Below, piece by piece: positions 34,631 to 44,481 of a stretch of 64,000 nucleotides of DNA (its first letter is position 1; the number at the start of each line of letters is the position of its first letter). Location of the stretch: the NCBI RefSeq assembly GCF_000519305.1, contig NZ_KI912610.1, positions 183 to 64,182 of the forward strand. Direction: 5' to 3'. Source of the stretch: Mesorhizobium ciceri WSM4083 (GTDB taxonomy: Bacteria > Pseudomonadota > Alphaproteobacteria > Rhizobiales > Rhizobiaceae). The position numbers and the translations under genes are program-made. Under the pieces are notes generated by a model that saw nothing but the letters and a program-made list of their open reading frames with translations, ran no database searches and was not told where the DNA came from.

Positions 34631-35515
34631 TTACGCAGGGTTACCCCTGAGAAAATTAATTATGCCGGAGAAATCGACGCCGCCATGTCCCTGGGCGTTG
34701 AACAGGGCATAGAGCTGGGCTGCTTCGGCACCAAGCGGCGTTACAGCACCCGCACCTTGCGCGGCTTCCTGGGACAATTTCAGGTCTTTCAGCATCAGGG
34801 CTGCTGCAAATCCTGGGTTGTAGTCCCTGTTTGCGGGCGAAGTCGGCACCGGGCCGGGCACCGGGCAATAGGTGGTCAAGGACCAGCACTGGCCGGAGGA
34901 GGTCGAGGCGACGTCGAACAGCGCCTGATGCGACAGGCCGAGTTTTTCGGCCAGAACGAAGGCTTCGGCGACACCGATCATCGAAATGCCGAGGATCATG
35001 TTGTTACAGATCTTTGCCGCCTGGCCGGCGCCGTCGCCGCCGCAATGGACGATGCGACCGGCCATCGGCTTCAGGATCGGCTCGGCAGTTGCAAAGGCGT
35101 CATCGGAGCCTCCGGCCATGAAGGTCAGCGTGCCGGCCGCGGCGCCGCCGGTGCCGCCCGAGACGGGCGCATCGATGGACAGCAGGCCGTGTCTGGCGGC
35201 AATAGCGTGCGCCTTGCGCGCCGATTCGACATCGATAGTCGAGGAATCGATGAACAGCGCGCCCTTTTTCGCCTTGGGCGCTATGTCCTCATAGACCGAC
35301 AGCACATGCTTGCCCGCAGGTAGCATGGTGATCACCATTTCGGCATCCTTCACCGCGGCCAAGGCATTCGCCATGATCGTCACGCCATGTTCTTTGGCGA
35401 CGGTGAGGTTCTCCGGCATGAGGTCGAAACCGCTCACCGTATGCCCCGCCTTGACCAGATTGGCAGCCATTGGGTTGCCCATGTTCCCGAGGCCGATGAA
35501 GGCAATGGTGCTCAT
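34631..35515 (-). CDS. mmsB: 3-hydroxyisobutyrate dehydrogenase
   Basis: This is a 294-residue NAD-dependent enzyme of the beta-hydroxyacid dehydrogenase family. The Rossmann motif GLGNMGNPMA is at the N-terminus, the substrate stretch DAPVSGGTGGA is at about residue 120, and the catalytic lysine is in GAGQAAKICNN. It oxidises 3-hydroxyisobutyrate to methylmalonate semialdehyde in valine breakdown. The acyl-CoA dehydrogenase gene lies 23 bases upstream on the same strand, so the pair is an operon. Confidence 0.92.
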   Translation of the reverse strand: MSTIAFIGLGNMGNPMAANLVKAGHTVSGFDLMPENLTVAKEHGVTIMANALAAVKDAEMVITMLPAGKHVLSVYEDIAPKAKKGALFIDSSTIDVESARKAHAIAARHGLLSIDAPVSGGTGGAAAGTLTFMAGGSDDAFATAEPILKPMAGRIVHCGGDGAGQAAKICNNMILGISMIGVAEAFVLAEKLGLSHQALFDVASTSSGQCWSLTTYCPVPGPVPTSPANRDYNPGFAAALMLKDLKLSQEAAQGAGAVTPLGAEAAQLYALFNAQGHGGVDFSGIINFLRGNPA

Positions 35516-35538
35516 CGATTTCTCCTGAATAGTTGCCG

Positions 35539-36705
35539 TCAGCGGCCAATTAATGCCCGCGCGATGATGACGCGCATGATCTCGTTGGTGCCTTCAAGGA
35601 TCTGGTGCACCCGCAGGTCCCGCACCAGCTTCTCGATGCCGTAATCGTGCAAATAGCCGTAACCGCCGAGTAGCTGCAGTGCGTCATTGGCGACATTGAA
35701 GCCGGTGTCGGTGACGAAGCGCTTGGCCATCGCCGACCATTTGCCGGCATCCGGCGCCTTGCGGTCGAGTTTCGAGGCGGCGGCATAAAGGAAAATACGC
35801 GCCGCCTGCAGCTCGGTCTCCATGTCGGCCAGCCTGAATTGCAGCGCCTGGAACTGGTTGATCTTCGAGCCGAAGGCCTTGCGCTCGGCGGTGTAGGACA
35901 GCGCCTTGTCGAGCGCCGATTGTGCGCCGCCCAGCGAACAGGCTGCGATGTTCAGCCGGCCGCCGTCGAGCCCGGCCATGGCAATGCCGAAGCCCGCGCC
36001 TTCGCCGGACAGAAGGTTCTCCGCCGGCACCTTGCAATCCTCGAAGATGACCTGACGGGTCGACTGCATGTGCCACCCCATCTTGTGCTCGTTTGCGCCA
36101 AAGGAGAGGCCTGGTGCGTCTTTCGGCACGACGATGGTGGAAATGCCTTTCGGCCCGTCCGCGCCGGTGCGCACCATGACGGCATAGACATCGCTGTCGC
36201 CGGCGCCGGAGATGAACTGCTTGGTGCCGTTGAGGACATAGTCGTCGCCGCTCTTCACCGCACGCGTTTTCAGCGCCGCGGCGTCGGAGCCGGAGCCGGG
36301 TTCGGTCAGGCAGTAGCTCGCCAGCCATTCCATCGACGTGAGCTTCGGCAGGAAGCGCTGGCGCTGTTCGTCATTGCCGAAACGGTCGATCATCGAGGCC
36401 ACCATGTTGTGGATCGAGATGAAGGACGAAAAGGCCGGATCGGCGTGCGCCATCGCCTCGAAGATCAGCACGGCGTCGAGCCGGCCAAGTGCCGAGCCAC
36501 CGACATCGTCGCTGATATAGATGCCGCCGAGGCCGAGCGGCCCGGTCTCGCGGATCACGTCGGCCGGGAAACGCTTGTTGCGGTCCCAATCGAGCGCATT
36601 CGGCGCGACTCGGTCGGCGGCGAAGGCCTGCGCCATCTCCTGGATGGCGCGCTGCTCCTCGTTGAGTTCGAATTGGCTGGTGCTCGCATCGACCGCGGCG
36701 TCCAT
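35539..36705 (-). CDS. Acyl-CoA dehydrogenase, probable isobutyryl-CoA dehydrogenase
   Basis: This is a 388-residue flavoprotein with complete acyl-CoA dehydrogenase signatures: CLTEPGSGSDAAAL (flavin region), KQFISGAGDSDVY, the QALQF(R) region, and QLLGGYGYLHDYGIEKLVRD with RVHQILEGTNEIMR near the C-terminus. The link to mmsB indicates the valine branch, in which the enzyme oxidises isobutyryl-CoA to methacrylyl-CoA. No hydratase or hydrolase of that pathway is in the window. Confidence 0.9.
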   Translation of the reverse strand: MDAAVDASTSQFELNEEQRAIQEMAQAFAADRVAPNALDWDRNKRFPADVIRETGPLGLGGIYISDDVGGSALGRLDAVLIFEAMAHADPAFSSFISIHNMVASMIDRFGNDEQRQRFLPKLTSMEWLASYCLTEPGSGSDAAALKTRAVKSGDDYVLNGTKQFISGAGDSDVYAVMVRTGADGPKGISTIVVPKDAPGLSFGANEHKMGWHMQSTRQVIFEDCKVPAENLLSGEGAGFGIAMAGLDGGRLNIAACSLGGAQSALDKALSYTAERKAFGSKINQFQALQFRLADMETELQAARIFLYAAASKLDRKAPDAGKWSAMAKRFVTDTGFNVANDALQLLGGYGYLHDYGIEKLVRDLRVHQILEGTNEIMRVIIARALIGR

Positions 36706-36849
36706 GGCGTGCTCCCTGTGTGCTGGCCAGCTAGCTCGCTGGCCTGTTGTTTTTGGCTTTGCGCGCGCACCAATCTAGACCAATGATGCCGCCGCGCAAC
36801 CCGATCCCCTGCGGAGCGGCTGTGCACCAATGCATGTCCGGAGTGAGAT

Positions 36850-37464
36850 GTGACGACAAAGTTCGATGAACTGCTGGGACAGTTCCACGCATACCTTGCG
36901 TCCGTCGATCACGCTCTGGTGCGCGATGCCGTGGCCCGGATCGGCTGGGAGATGCCGGCCCGCACGCTGGAGCCGCACCCGCTTGCCTGCCTGCGCCATC
37001 TCGATCGTGCCGCCGAACTGGCACGGCCGGATGCCAAGCCGCTGGTGCAACTGCTTGCCGAGCGTCGCTATGATTTCCGCTGGGGGCAGACCTATGGCGA
37101 GGCGGACTTTGGAAAAGAGTTCATCGACAATTACGGCTGGCTGGAGGTGTTCGGCACCCGTGGCCACTTCGCCAATGACGAGGCCGCCGCCGGCCTGTTG
37201 ATCCTTGGACCCGATATCGTCTATCCCGACCACCATCATGTTGCGGAGGAAATCTACATTCCGCTGACCGGCGGCACCGAATGGCGCATGGGCGAGAGCG
37301 GCTTTTGCATGCGCACGGCCGGCGAGGTCGTCCACCATGCTTCCAACGTCAATCACGCCATGCGCACCGGCAAGGAGCCATTGCTGGCGCTGTACATCTG
37401 GCGCGGCGGGCCGCTGGCGCAGAAATCCGACATCACCGGAACCGTGGCGCAGGGCAGGGGCTGA
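36850..37464 (+). CDS. DMSP lyase family cupin protein (DddL/DddQ-like)
   Basis: This is a 204-residue protein with a C-terminal single-domain cupin. Metal-binding motif 1 reads [18 protein letters not shown] (H128-H130, E133/E134, Y136), and motif 2 includes [10 protein letters not shown] (H169). The pattern is that of the dimethylsulfoniopropionate lyase cupin family (DddL, DddQ, DddW). These cleave DMSP to dimethyl sulfide and acrylate, but the family also holds proteins of unknown function. The GTG start at 36850 has GGAG six bases upstream. Its stop overlaps the cobQ start (TGATG), so they are coupled. Confidence 0.78.
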   Translation: MTTKFDELLGQFHAYLASVDHALVRDAVARIGWEMPARTLEPHPLACLRHLDRAAELARPDAKPLVQLLAERRYDFRWGQTYGEADFGKEFIDNYGWLEVFGTRGHFANDEAAAGLLILGPDIVYPDHHHVAEEIYIPLTGGTEWRMGESGFCMRTAGEVVHHASNVNHAMRTGKEPLLALYIWRGGPLAQKSDITGTVAQGRG

Positions 37465-38939
37465 TGGCCAAAGCGATCATGCTGCAAGGCACGGGTTCCG
37501 ACGTCGGCAAGACCGTGCTGGTCGCCGGCCTGTGCCGTGCGGCGAAGAAGCGTGGGTTGAAGGTGCGGCCGTTCAAGCCACAGAACATGTCGAACAACGC
37601 CGCCGTCGCCGACATTCCAGGTGACAACAATGCCGGCGGCGGCGAAATCGGCCGCGCGCAATGGCTGCAGGCGATCGCTTGCGGTGTCGCGCCATCGGTC
37701 CACATGAACCCGGTGCTGCTCAAGCCGCAGACCGATGTCGGCGCGCAGGTCATCGTGCAGGGCAAAATGTTCGGGGAAGCGCGGGCGCGCGACTACCAGG
37801 CGATGAAGGGCCGGCTGATGGATGCCGTGCTGGACTCCTGGGGCAAGGTCGGCGAGGGCGCCGATCTGGTCATCGTCGAGGGCGCCGGCTCGCCGGCCGA
37901 GATCAACCTGCGCAGCCGCGACATCGCCAATATGGGCTTTGCCACGCGCGCCGACGTGCCGGTGGTGCTGGTCGGCGACATCGATCGCGGCGGCGTCATC
38001 GCTTCGGTCGCCGGCACGCATCTGATCCTGCCGGAGGAGGACCGGCGGATGATCGTCGGCTATCTCATCAACAAGTTCCGTGGCGACGTTTCGCTGTTCG
38101 ACGACGGCATAAGGTCGATCGAGACATTCACGGGATGGCGCTGTTTCGGTGTCGTTCCCTGGCTGAAGGCGGCGGCACGCCTGCCTTCGGAAGATTCGGT
38201 GGTGCTTGAACGGCTGGCGTCCGGCGAAGCGCGCGCGCTGAAGGTGGCGGTGCCGATGCTTGGCCGCATCGCCAATTTCGACGATCTCGACCCGCTCAAG
38301 GCCGAACCGCAGGTCGAGGTGGTGTTCGTGCCGCCGGGAAGGCCGCTGCCCGCCGATGCCGGGCTGGTGGTCATTCCAGGTTCCAAGTCGACGATCGGCG
38401 ATCTCCTGAAATTCCGCGAGAACGGCTGGGATCGCGACTTGCTGGCCCATCGCAAGCGCGGCGGCCATGTCGTCGGCATTTGCGGTGGTTTCCAGATGCT
38501 GGGCCGTGCTGTGCGCGATCCCGACGGCATCGAGGGCAGCGTCACCGAAGCCGAAGGGCTAGGCCTGCTCGACGTCGAAACGGTGATGGAACCGGAAAAG
38601 ACGGTGCGCAATATCAGCGCCCGTTCGGTGCCGTTCGACCTGCCGCTCGAAGGCTATGAAATCCATCTCGGCCGCACCACAGGGCCGGATACGCTGAGGC
38701 CGTCGGCAATCATCAATGGCATCGAGGATGGGGCGGTGTCGGCCGACGGCAAGGTGCTGGGTACTTATATGCATGGACTGTTTGGCGCCGATGGCTTTCG
38801 CGGGAAATTCCTCGAAAGCCTCGGCATCAAGGGTGGAGGGATCGACTATCGCGCCGAGGTCGAGCGGGCGCTGGACGAGGTCGCAGCCGAGCTGGAGACC
38901 CATCTCGACTGCGACGCGATCTTTGCACTGGCGCGGTAA
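37464..38939 (+). CDS. cobQ: Cobyric acid synthase
   Basis: This is a 491-residue ATP- and glutamine-dependent amidase of cobalamin synthesis. It adds amide groups to adenosyl-cobyrinic acid a,c-diamide. The N-terminal P-loop-like GTGSDVGKT, the FKPQNMSNN stretch and the [12 protein letters not shown] motif are typical. The C-terminal glutamine amidotransferase domain has the cysteine in [10 protein letters not shown] and the histidine in GTYMHGLFG. It is the only cobalamin-synthesis gene in the window. Its start overlaps the stop of the DMSP-lyase-like gene. Confidence 0.95.
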   Translation: MAKAIMLQGTGSDVGKTVLVAGLCRAAKKRGLKVRPFKPQNMSNNAAVADIPGDNNAGGGEIGRAQWLQAIACGVAPSVHMNPVLLKPQTDVGAQVIVQGKMFGEARARDYQAMKGRLMDAVLDSWGKVGEGADLVIVEGAGSPAEINLRSRDIANMGFATRADVPVVLVGDIDRGGVIASVAGTHLILPEEDRRMIVGYLINKFRGDVSLFDDGIRSIETFTGWRCFGVVPWLKAAARLPSEDSVVLERLASGEARALKVAVPMLGRIANFDDLDPLKAEPQVEVVFVPPGRPLPADAGLVVIPGSKSTIGDLLKFRENGWDRDLLAHRKRGGHVVGICGGFQMLGRAVRDPDGIEGSVTEAEGLGLLDVETVMEPEKTVRNISARSVPFDLPLEGYEIHLGRTTGPDTLRPSAIINGIEDGAVSADGKVLGTYMHGLFGADGFRGKFLESLGIKGGGIDYRAEVERALDEVAAELETHLDCDAIFALAR

Positions 38940-38957
38940 TTCGGGGCACTGGTTGGC

Positions 38958-39377
38958 TCAGGCCTTCTCGCCAGCCTTCGGCCAGTAGGTGCCAAACGAC
39001 CAGACGTTGCCTTCCGGGTCGCGGCAGATGAACTCGCGGCTGCCATAGTCGCGGTTGGTCAATTCCTGGATGATCGTGGCGGCGGCCTTCCTGGCCTTGG
39101 CATAGGCGGCATCGGCATCATCGACGGCAATGTAGATCGACTTGCCGCCGCCTGAGCCGGACTCGCCGACCATCTTGCCGTAGTCGTCGTCGCGCACCGT
39201 GCCCAGCATGATCATCGAGGAGCCGAAGACCAGTTCGGCATGGTGCACGACATCGCCTTCGCCATAGCGGGCACGAACGCTGAAGCCGAAGGCTTCGCCC
39301 AGCCAGTCGATCATTCTTGCCGCGTTCTTGTAGCGCAAAGCGGGGTAAAGCCGCGGCGCTTCGGTGGTTGTGGGCAT
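38958..39377 (-). CDS. VOC-family protein (glyoxalase-like)
   Basis: This is a 139-residue vicinal-oxygen-chelate protein, with ALRYKNAARMIDWLGEAFGF at the start and RDPEGNVWSFGTYWP at the end. The middle YIAVDDADAAYAKARKAAA is typical of the group that includes bleomycin resistance-like proteins. The ATG at 39377 has an AAGGAG site. It follows an AraC-family gene on the same strand and is probably its target. Confidence 0.86.
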   Translation of the reverse strand: MPTTTEAPRLYPALRYKNAARMIDWLGEAFGFSVRARYGEGDVVHHAELVFGSSMIMLGTVRDDDYGKMVGESGSGGGKSIYIAVDDADAAYAKARKAAATIIQELTNRDYGSREFICRDPEGNVWSFGTYWPKAGEKA

Positions 39378-39449
39378 GGGAACTCCTTCAGTGGGATTGG
39401 TCGATGCCCCACTTGTCGTCGAAGGCCGTCCCAAGGTCTTGAAGAAATG

Positions 39450-40280
39450 TTACCTGATTGAAAGCGCGGTTGGCGTCTCGCCGGCGAGGTCGCGAAACTC
39501 GCGCACCAGATGGGCCTGGTCGGCATAGCCGCAATCGGCTGCGATATCGGCCCAATCGGCTGTCGGCTGTCTCGACAGGCCGAGCGCCCGGTTGAAGCGG
39601 ACGATGCGCGACAGCGTCTTGGGGCCGATGCCGATGGCGTTGGAAAAACTGCCGGCGAGATGTTTGCGGCTCCAGCCCAGCCTTTCGGCGATCGATGCAA
39701 TGCGGGTCCGGCCGCCGGATGCGATGATGCGGTCATAGGCCCAGGCGATTTCAAGCGGCGTCTCGGCGGCATTCTCAAGACGGGCGGTGACGAAGGCTTC
39801 GGCCATATCGAAACGCGTCGTCCAATCCGGCGCATTACCCAGCCGTTCACGCAGCGCCAAGCCTTGCGCGCCAAGCACGTCGCCGAGGACGACCATGCTG
39901 TCTGTCAGTTCGCTCATCGGCAGGCGGAAGAAACGGCGTGCGCCAAGCGGCGTGAAGTTGACCTGGACGCAGCAGGCACCGCCGAAGGATTCGATCACCA
40001 CCGGTCCGGCAAAGAGGCCGGCGGCGAAACTGGCGAAGCGGTCATTGTCGCCGGGCGCCTTGCCGAGGCCGATGGCGAAGGGTTCGGCGAAGCTGATGAC
40101 CAGCGGTACGGTGAGCGACGCGTATTCGACGTTGCGCAGATGGCCGGGCGCTGTTTCGCGATAGCCGCAAATGTCCGATACGATGCCCGCAAGTTGAGGG
40201 TCGGGCAGGCGCCGGCGCATCTCGAACCGCCCGGCGACAGATCGGTCCTGCTCTTGCCGGGGTTGCATCTCGACTGGCAT
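39450..40280 (-). CDS. AraC-family transcriptional regulator
   Basis: This is a 276-residue regulator. The C-terminal double helix-turn-helix (ASIAERLGWSRKHLAGSF and DIAADCGYADQAHLVREFR) is standard AraC/XylS type. The N-terminal part has the ERLGNAPDW stretch common in AraC members that adjoin VOC genes. The ATG at 40280 is preceded by AAGGA. It shares strand and order with the VOC gene 72 bases downstream. The inducer is unknown. Confidence 0.9.
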   Translation of the reverse strand: MPVEMQPRQEQDRSVAGRFEMRRRLPDPQLAGIVSDICGYRETAPGHLRNVEYASLTVPLVISFAEPFAIGLGKAPGDNDRFASFAAGLFAGPVVIESFGGACCVQVNFTPLGARRFFRLPMSELTDSMVVLGDVLGAQGLALRERLGNAPDWTTRFDMAEAFVTARLENAAETPLEIAWAYDRIIASGGRTRIASIAERLGWSRKHLAGSFSNAIGIGPKTLSRIVRFNRALGLSRQPTADWADIAADCGYADQAHLVREFRDLAGETPTALSIR

Positions 40281-40382
40281 CGGCCATCCTTCCGTAGAAA
40301 GAAATCTAGCAGACCCTTGGCCGGAATCAAAAGCGCCCGGCTTTTGGCCGGGCGCTCCTCGTCCCCACTTCAAGAGAACGTA

Positions 40383-40553
40383 TCAGGCGCCGCGCATCAA
40401 GCAGCCGCCGGCAAGCACGATGAAAGCAATAAGCACGATCCACACCGATGCGAGTGGAATGAACGCAAGAACGCCAAGCGCGGCGAGAACGCCGATGATG
40501 GCGATAACAACGGAAATGATAAAAACGATCTGCGTAGGTGCGCTAAGATTCAT
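40383..40553 (-). CDS. Small two-segment membrane protein
   Basis: This is a 56-residue, almost wholly hydrophobic protein with two membrane segments. A strong GGAGGAG ribosome-binding site lies six bases before the ATG at 40553, which is the best evidence that it is translated. No family is recognised. Confidence 0.68.
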   Translation of the reverse strand: MNLSAPTQIVFIISVVIAIIGVLAALGVLAFIPLASVWIVLIAFIVLAGGCLMRGA

Positions 40554-40605
40554 GTGTGGCTCCTCCAACATGATTCGAACAGCGGCATTCTATCAGGGCG
40601 CGTGA

Positions 40606-41391
40606 TCACACACCAATCAGGGCGCGCAGCGGGTTCGCCGGGTCGGCCAGCAGCTTCACAGCAAGCGCCAGGCATACGATCACCAGCAGCGGCTTGATCA
40701 GTTTTGCGCCGATGCGCATGGCCAGGCTGGCGCCGACGCGGGCGCCGAGGAACTGGGCAACGCCCATCATCAGGCCGATCTTCCAGTAGACGACGCCGAA
40801 GGCCGCGAAGACGATGAAGCCGCCGATGTTGGAGGCGAAGTTGAGCAGCTTGGTATGCGCCGTCGCCTTGAGCACGCCGTAGCCGGCAAGTGCCACGAAG
40901 GCCAGCATGTAGAAGGAGCCGGCGCCTGGTCCAAACAGGCCATCGTAGAAGCCGATGGCCGGCACCAGGGTCAGTCCGAACAGGAACGGCGACAGGCGCT
41001 CAGCCCGGTCGACATCGTTCATGTTGGGTTTGAACGCGAAGTAGAGCGCGATGGCGATCAGCACGATGGGCAGGGCAGCCCGCAGAATGTCACCCGGCAC
41101 GATCGTCGCCAGCAAGGCGCCGATGGCGCTTCCGACAAGGGCCAGAAGCGCCGACGGCAATTGCCGGCGCAGGTCGACATGACCCTTCGATGCATAGTGG
41201 ATGGTCGCCGAGCCCGAACCGAACATGCCTTGCAGTTTGTTGGTGGCGAGCGCCTGGACCGGCGTGAAGCCGGCAAGCAGCAGCGCCGGCACGGTGATCA
41301 GCCCGCCGCCGCCGGCAATCGAATCGACAAAGCCCGCAGCGAAGGCGGCGAAAGCGAGCATGGCAATGGTCTGGATGCTAAGGTCGATCAT
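40606..41391 (-). CDS. TSUP (TauE/SafE) family sulfite/sulfonate exporter-like protein
   Basis: This is a 261-residue protein with about eight hydrophobic segments in two repeats. The family motif AGFVDSIAGGGGLITVPALLLAG is near the N-terminus and GFYDGLFGPGAGSF opens the second half. TSUP members move sulfite, sulfonates or other organosulfur acids, or act as anion exporters. An in-frame ATG at 41421 is a possible longer start. Because other genes in the window may process DMSP, a sulfur link is possible but not demonstrated. Confidence 0.87.
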   Translation of the reverse strand: MIDLSIQTIAMLAFAAFAAGFVDSIAGGGGLITVPALLLAGFTPVQALATNKLQGMFGSGSATIHYASKGHVDLRRQLPSALLALVGSAIGALLATIVPGDILRAALPIVLIAIALYFAFKPNMNDVDRAERLSPFLFGLTLVPAIGFYDGLFGPGAGSFYMLAFVALAGYGVLKATAHTKLLNFASNIGGFIVFAAFGVVYWKIGLMMGVAQFLGARVGASLAMRIGAKLIKPLLVIVCLALAVKLLADPANPLRALIGV

Positions 41392-41539
41392 CTGAGGTAT
41401 GGAGGTGTCCGGCCGGCTCAAATATCGAGCGTTCGACCATGGCCGCCCTGTTTGCGCAAGGTCGATTCCGCGCTACCTCTATCCAAGCGCATCGCGCTTG
41501 GATTTGTATTTGTGTGGTTAACCCGGAAAGAGGCTCCTG

Positions 41540-41971
41540 ATGGCATTCGCATTGCTGGACCAGATACGTCAGATCTTCGACGGCGACCCAGGTGTGCGCA
41601 AGGTGGCGGACGATCCGGTCCTGTCGGCGGAACTGCTGATGTTGTTTCGCATGATCCTGGCCGACGGGTCTGTCAGCGAGAGTGAGATGGTTGCCTTCCG
41701 GCGCATCTGCAAGGAGGCCTTCGGCATCCAGGAAAGCAGCATCGACAGCGTCATCGAATATCTCAACGAGTTCGGCTACGAGACCAACGGTTCGCAGGCC
41801 ATCGCACTGTTCCGCGATCTCGACATCGAACGGCGCAAGCAATTGGCTCAACACATGGCGGACATCGCCAAGGCGGATTCGCAACTGGCCGAGAGCGAGG
41901 TGCGGCTGCTGCGCCGCACGCTCGACCTGCTCGACATCAGCCCGGTCGATGTAGTGAAGCCGCAGGAGTGA
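41540..41971 (+). CDS. TerB-family protein
   Basis: This is a 143-residue, all-helical, acidic protein. Stretches LFRMILADGSVSESE and HMADIAKADSQLAESE repeat the TerB-fold metal-binding pattern (aspartate/glutamate-rich helical turns). TerB domains are linked to tellurite resistance and membrane-associated stress complexes. No other ter gene is present. The 148-bp gap before it holds an AAGCGC-ATC-GCGCTT inverted repeat (about 41487). Confidence 0.75.
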   Translation: MAFALLDQIRQIFDGDPGVRKVADDPVLSAELLMLFRMILADGSVSESEMVAFRRICKEAFGIQESSIDSVIEYLNEFGYETNGSQAIALFRDLDIERRKQLAQHMADIAKADSQLAESEVRLLRRTLDLLDISPVDVVKPQE

Positions 41972-41992
41972 TTGGGCCGCCTTCTCTCCTGA

Positions 41993-43615
41993 TCAGCCTT
42001 GCTCTCGCAGCCGCTTGGCGATTGCCCGGTGCAAGTCAGGAGCGGCGGTGACAAGCGCCTTGGCAGCCTCGGACTGCGGGTGGTCGAGCACCTCGCTCGT
42101 CTTGCCGCGCTCGACGACCTTGCCGTCATGCATGACCAGCACCTCGTCCGTGATGGCGCGGGCGACGGTCAGGTCGTGGGTGATGAAGAGATAGGCGATG
42201 CCGAGCTTCTGGTTGAGCTCGGCGAACAAATCGAGGATTTGGGCGCGGATCGAGACGTCGAGCGCCGAGACCGGTTCGTCGGCGACGACCAGCTTGGGGC
42301 GGGTGATGATGGCGCGGGCGATCGACAGGCGCTGGCGCTGGCCGCCGGAAAATTCATGCGGGTATTTGTCCATGTCGCTGATGCCGAGGCCGACTTCGTG
42401 CAGCGCATGCGCCACCATTTCGCGGCGCTCGGTGCGCGTCGGCTTCTTCTCCAGCACATGCAGGGGTTCTGCGACCAGTTTTTCGACCTTCTGGCGCGGG
42501 TCGAAGGATCCGTAGGGATCCTGGAAAACGACCTGCATGTCACGTCGCGCCGGCTTCAGCTCGGCTTGGCTCTTGCCGGTGATGGCCTCGCCGCGAAACC
42601 GGATTGTGCCCGAGCTTGGCCGGTCAAGCGCCAGGATCATGCGGGCAAGCGTTGACTTGCCGCAACCGGAGCGGCCAACCAACGCCACTGACTGACCCGG
42701 CGCCATCGACAGGGACACGTCGTCGACAGCGCGGATCGTTGGCGCTCGTTTGAACGGCGAGGCGCGCCGGCCGGGGTAGTCGCGGGTCACGCCCTCGACC
42801 TGAAGCAAAGGGCGGCCCGTCTCGATGCCATGCGGCCTGGCGCGCGCCGGCACATGCATCGAGGCCTGCGCCAGCTGGCGCGTGTAGGGATGGAGCTGCT
42901 CGGACAGCGTGCGCGCCGTGTCGCCGGCCTCCATCACCTCGCCGTGGCGCAGGATGGTGATGCGGTCGGCCATCTCGGTCACTACGGCGAGGTCATGCGA
43001 GATCAGGAGCAGGCCCATGCGGCTTTCCGCGACGAGGTCGCGCAAGAGGTCGAGGATCTGCGCCTGCAGCACCACGTCGAGCGCCGTCGTCGGCTCGTCG
43101 GCGATCAGCAGCTTCGGCTTCAGCGCGCAGGCGATGGCGATGACGACGCGCTGGCGCTGGCCGCCGGACAGTTCATGCGGATAGCGCGACATAGGGAATT
43201 TCGCCGAGGGGAGGCCGACGCGGTCGAGCATTTTTCGCGCCCGGTCTTCGGCCTCGGCGCGGCTGGCCTTGGTGTGCCAGCGTATGCCTTCGGCAACCTG
43301 TTCGCCGATGGTCTTGACCGGATTGAGCGCCGTCATCGGCTCCTGGAACACCATGCCGATGTCGTCGCCGCGCAGCGCGCACATCTGGTCCTCGCTCGCC
43401 GTGAGGATGTCGATGCCGTCGAATGTGACGCGTCCGGTGGCGCGCGCGGCATGGGGCAGAAGCTGCATCACCGTCAGCGCGGTCATCGACTTGCCCGAAC
43501 CGGATTCGCCGACCAGTCCCATCACCTCGCCGGGCGCGACGGAAAGCTCCACACCCCTGAGGATCGGCGTGTCGCCGATGGTCAGCGACAGGTTCTCGAT
43601 GTCGAGCAGGCTCAT
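41993..43615 (-). CDS. Peptide/nickel ABC transporter ATPase, fused DppD-DppF type
   Basis: This is a 540-residue protein made of two ATPase domains. Each has a Walker A (GESGSGKS near residue 36; GRSGCGKS in the second half), an ABC signature (LSGGQRQR; FSGGQRQR) and a Walker B followed by ADEP. The usual two genes are therefore joined. It energises the permeases encoded immediately upstream. Its ATG overlaps the stop of the DppC-like gene by three bases. It probably imports oligopeptides or similar solutes. Confidence 0.93.
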   Translation of the reverse strand: MSLLDIENLSLTIGDTPILRGVELSVAPGEVMGLVGESGSGKSMTALTVMQLLPHAARATGRVTFDGIDILTASEDQMCALRGDDIGMVFQEPMTALNPVKTIGEQVAEGIRWHTKASRAEAEDRARKMLDRVGLPSAKFPMSRYPHELSGGQRQRVVIAIACALKPKLLIADEPTTALDVVLQAQILDLLRDLVAESRMGLLLISHDLAVVTEMADRITILRHGEVMEAGDTARTLSEQLHPYTRQLAQASMHVPARARPHGIETGRPLLQVEGVTRDYPGRRASPFKRAPTIRAVDDVSLSMAPGQSVALVGRSGCGKSTLARMILALDRPSSGTIRFRGEAITGKSQAELKPARRDMQVVFQDPYGSFDPRQKVEKLVAEPLHVLEKKPTRTERREMVAHALHEVGLGISDMDKYPHEFSGGQRQRLSIARAIITRPKLVVADEPVSALDVSIRAQILDLFAELNQKLGIAYLFITHDLTVARAITDEVLVMHDGKVVERGKTSEVLDHPQSEAAKALVTAAPDLHRAIAKRLREQG

Positions 43616-44481
43616 CGCTGCCGCCGCGATTTCGGATCGAGGATGTCGGCGATGCCGTCGCCCAGGAGGTTCAGCCCCAGCACGGCGACAACGATCGCCA
43701 TGCCCGGAAAGATCGCCATCCATGGCGCCACCACCATGCGGGTCTGCGCGTCGAACAGCATGCGGCCCCAGCTCGGCATTGGCGGTTGCGCGCCAAGGCC
43801 GAGATAGGAAAGCCCGGCCTCGGCCAGGATGCCCAGAGCGAACTGGATGGTGCCTTGCACCAGGAGCAGCGTGGCGATGTTGGGCAGCACATGCTCGATT
43901 GTGATCTGCGCGCTGCTCTTGCCGGCGGCGCGTGCGGCGAGAATGAACTCGCGCGGCCAGATCGCCAGCGCGCCGGCGCGAGCGACGCGGGCAAAGACCG
44001 GGATGTTGAAGATGCCGATGGCGATGATGGCGTTGACGGCGCCCGGCCCGAAGATGGCGGTGATCATGATCGCCGACAGCAAAGCCGGGAAGGCGAAGAC
44101 GAGGTCATTCAGACGCATCAGCGCTTCGTCGACGAGGCCGCCGCGGGCCGCGGCAAAGGCGCCGAGCGGCACGCCGACCCCCATGCCGATGCCAACCGCG
44201 ACCAGCGCCACGGCAATCGAATTGCGGGCGCCGACCATGACCATCGACAGGATGTCGCGGCCGAAATGGTCGGTGCCGAACCAGTGCGCCAGCGAGGGTG
44301 CCTGCGTCTTGTCCGATATCACCAGTTTCGTGACGTCGTAGGGCGTCCAGGCATAAGAGACTACAGCCATTGCCAGGATCATGAGTGTGATGACGAAACC
44401 GGCCACGAAGGCGGTGTTCCTGAATGCCTTGGCCAGGGTGCTGCCGAACGTCTCCTCTGAGATGTCGATGTGCAGTGTCAT
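43612..44481 (-). CDS. Peptide ABC transporter permease (DppC-like)
   Basis: This is a 289-residue protein with about six membrane segments and the DppC/OppC pattern: the HWFGTDHFGRDILSMV stretch before the second segment, and the EAA coupling loop ILAARAAGKSSAQITIEHVLPN. Start and stop each overlap the neighbouring genes by about four bases, so the whole set is one translationally coupled operon. Confidence 0.92.
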   Translation of the reverse strand: MTLHIDISEETFGSTLAKAFRNTAFVAGFVITLMILAMAVVSYAWTPYDVTKLVISDKTQAPSLAHWFGTDHFGRDILSMVMVGARNSIAVALVAVGIGMGVGVPLGAFAAARGGLVDEALMRLNDLVFAFPALLSAIMITAIFGPGAVNAIIAIGIFNIPVFARVARAGALAIWPREFILAARAAGKSSAQITIEHVLPNIATLLLVQGTIQFALGILAEAGLSYLGLGAQPPMPSWGRMLFDAQTRMVVAPWMAIFPGMAIVVAVLGLNLLGDGIADILDPKSRRQR

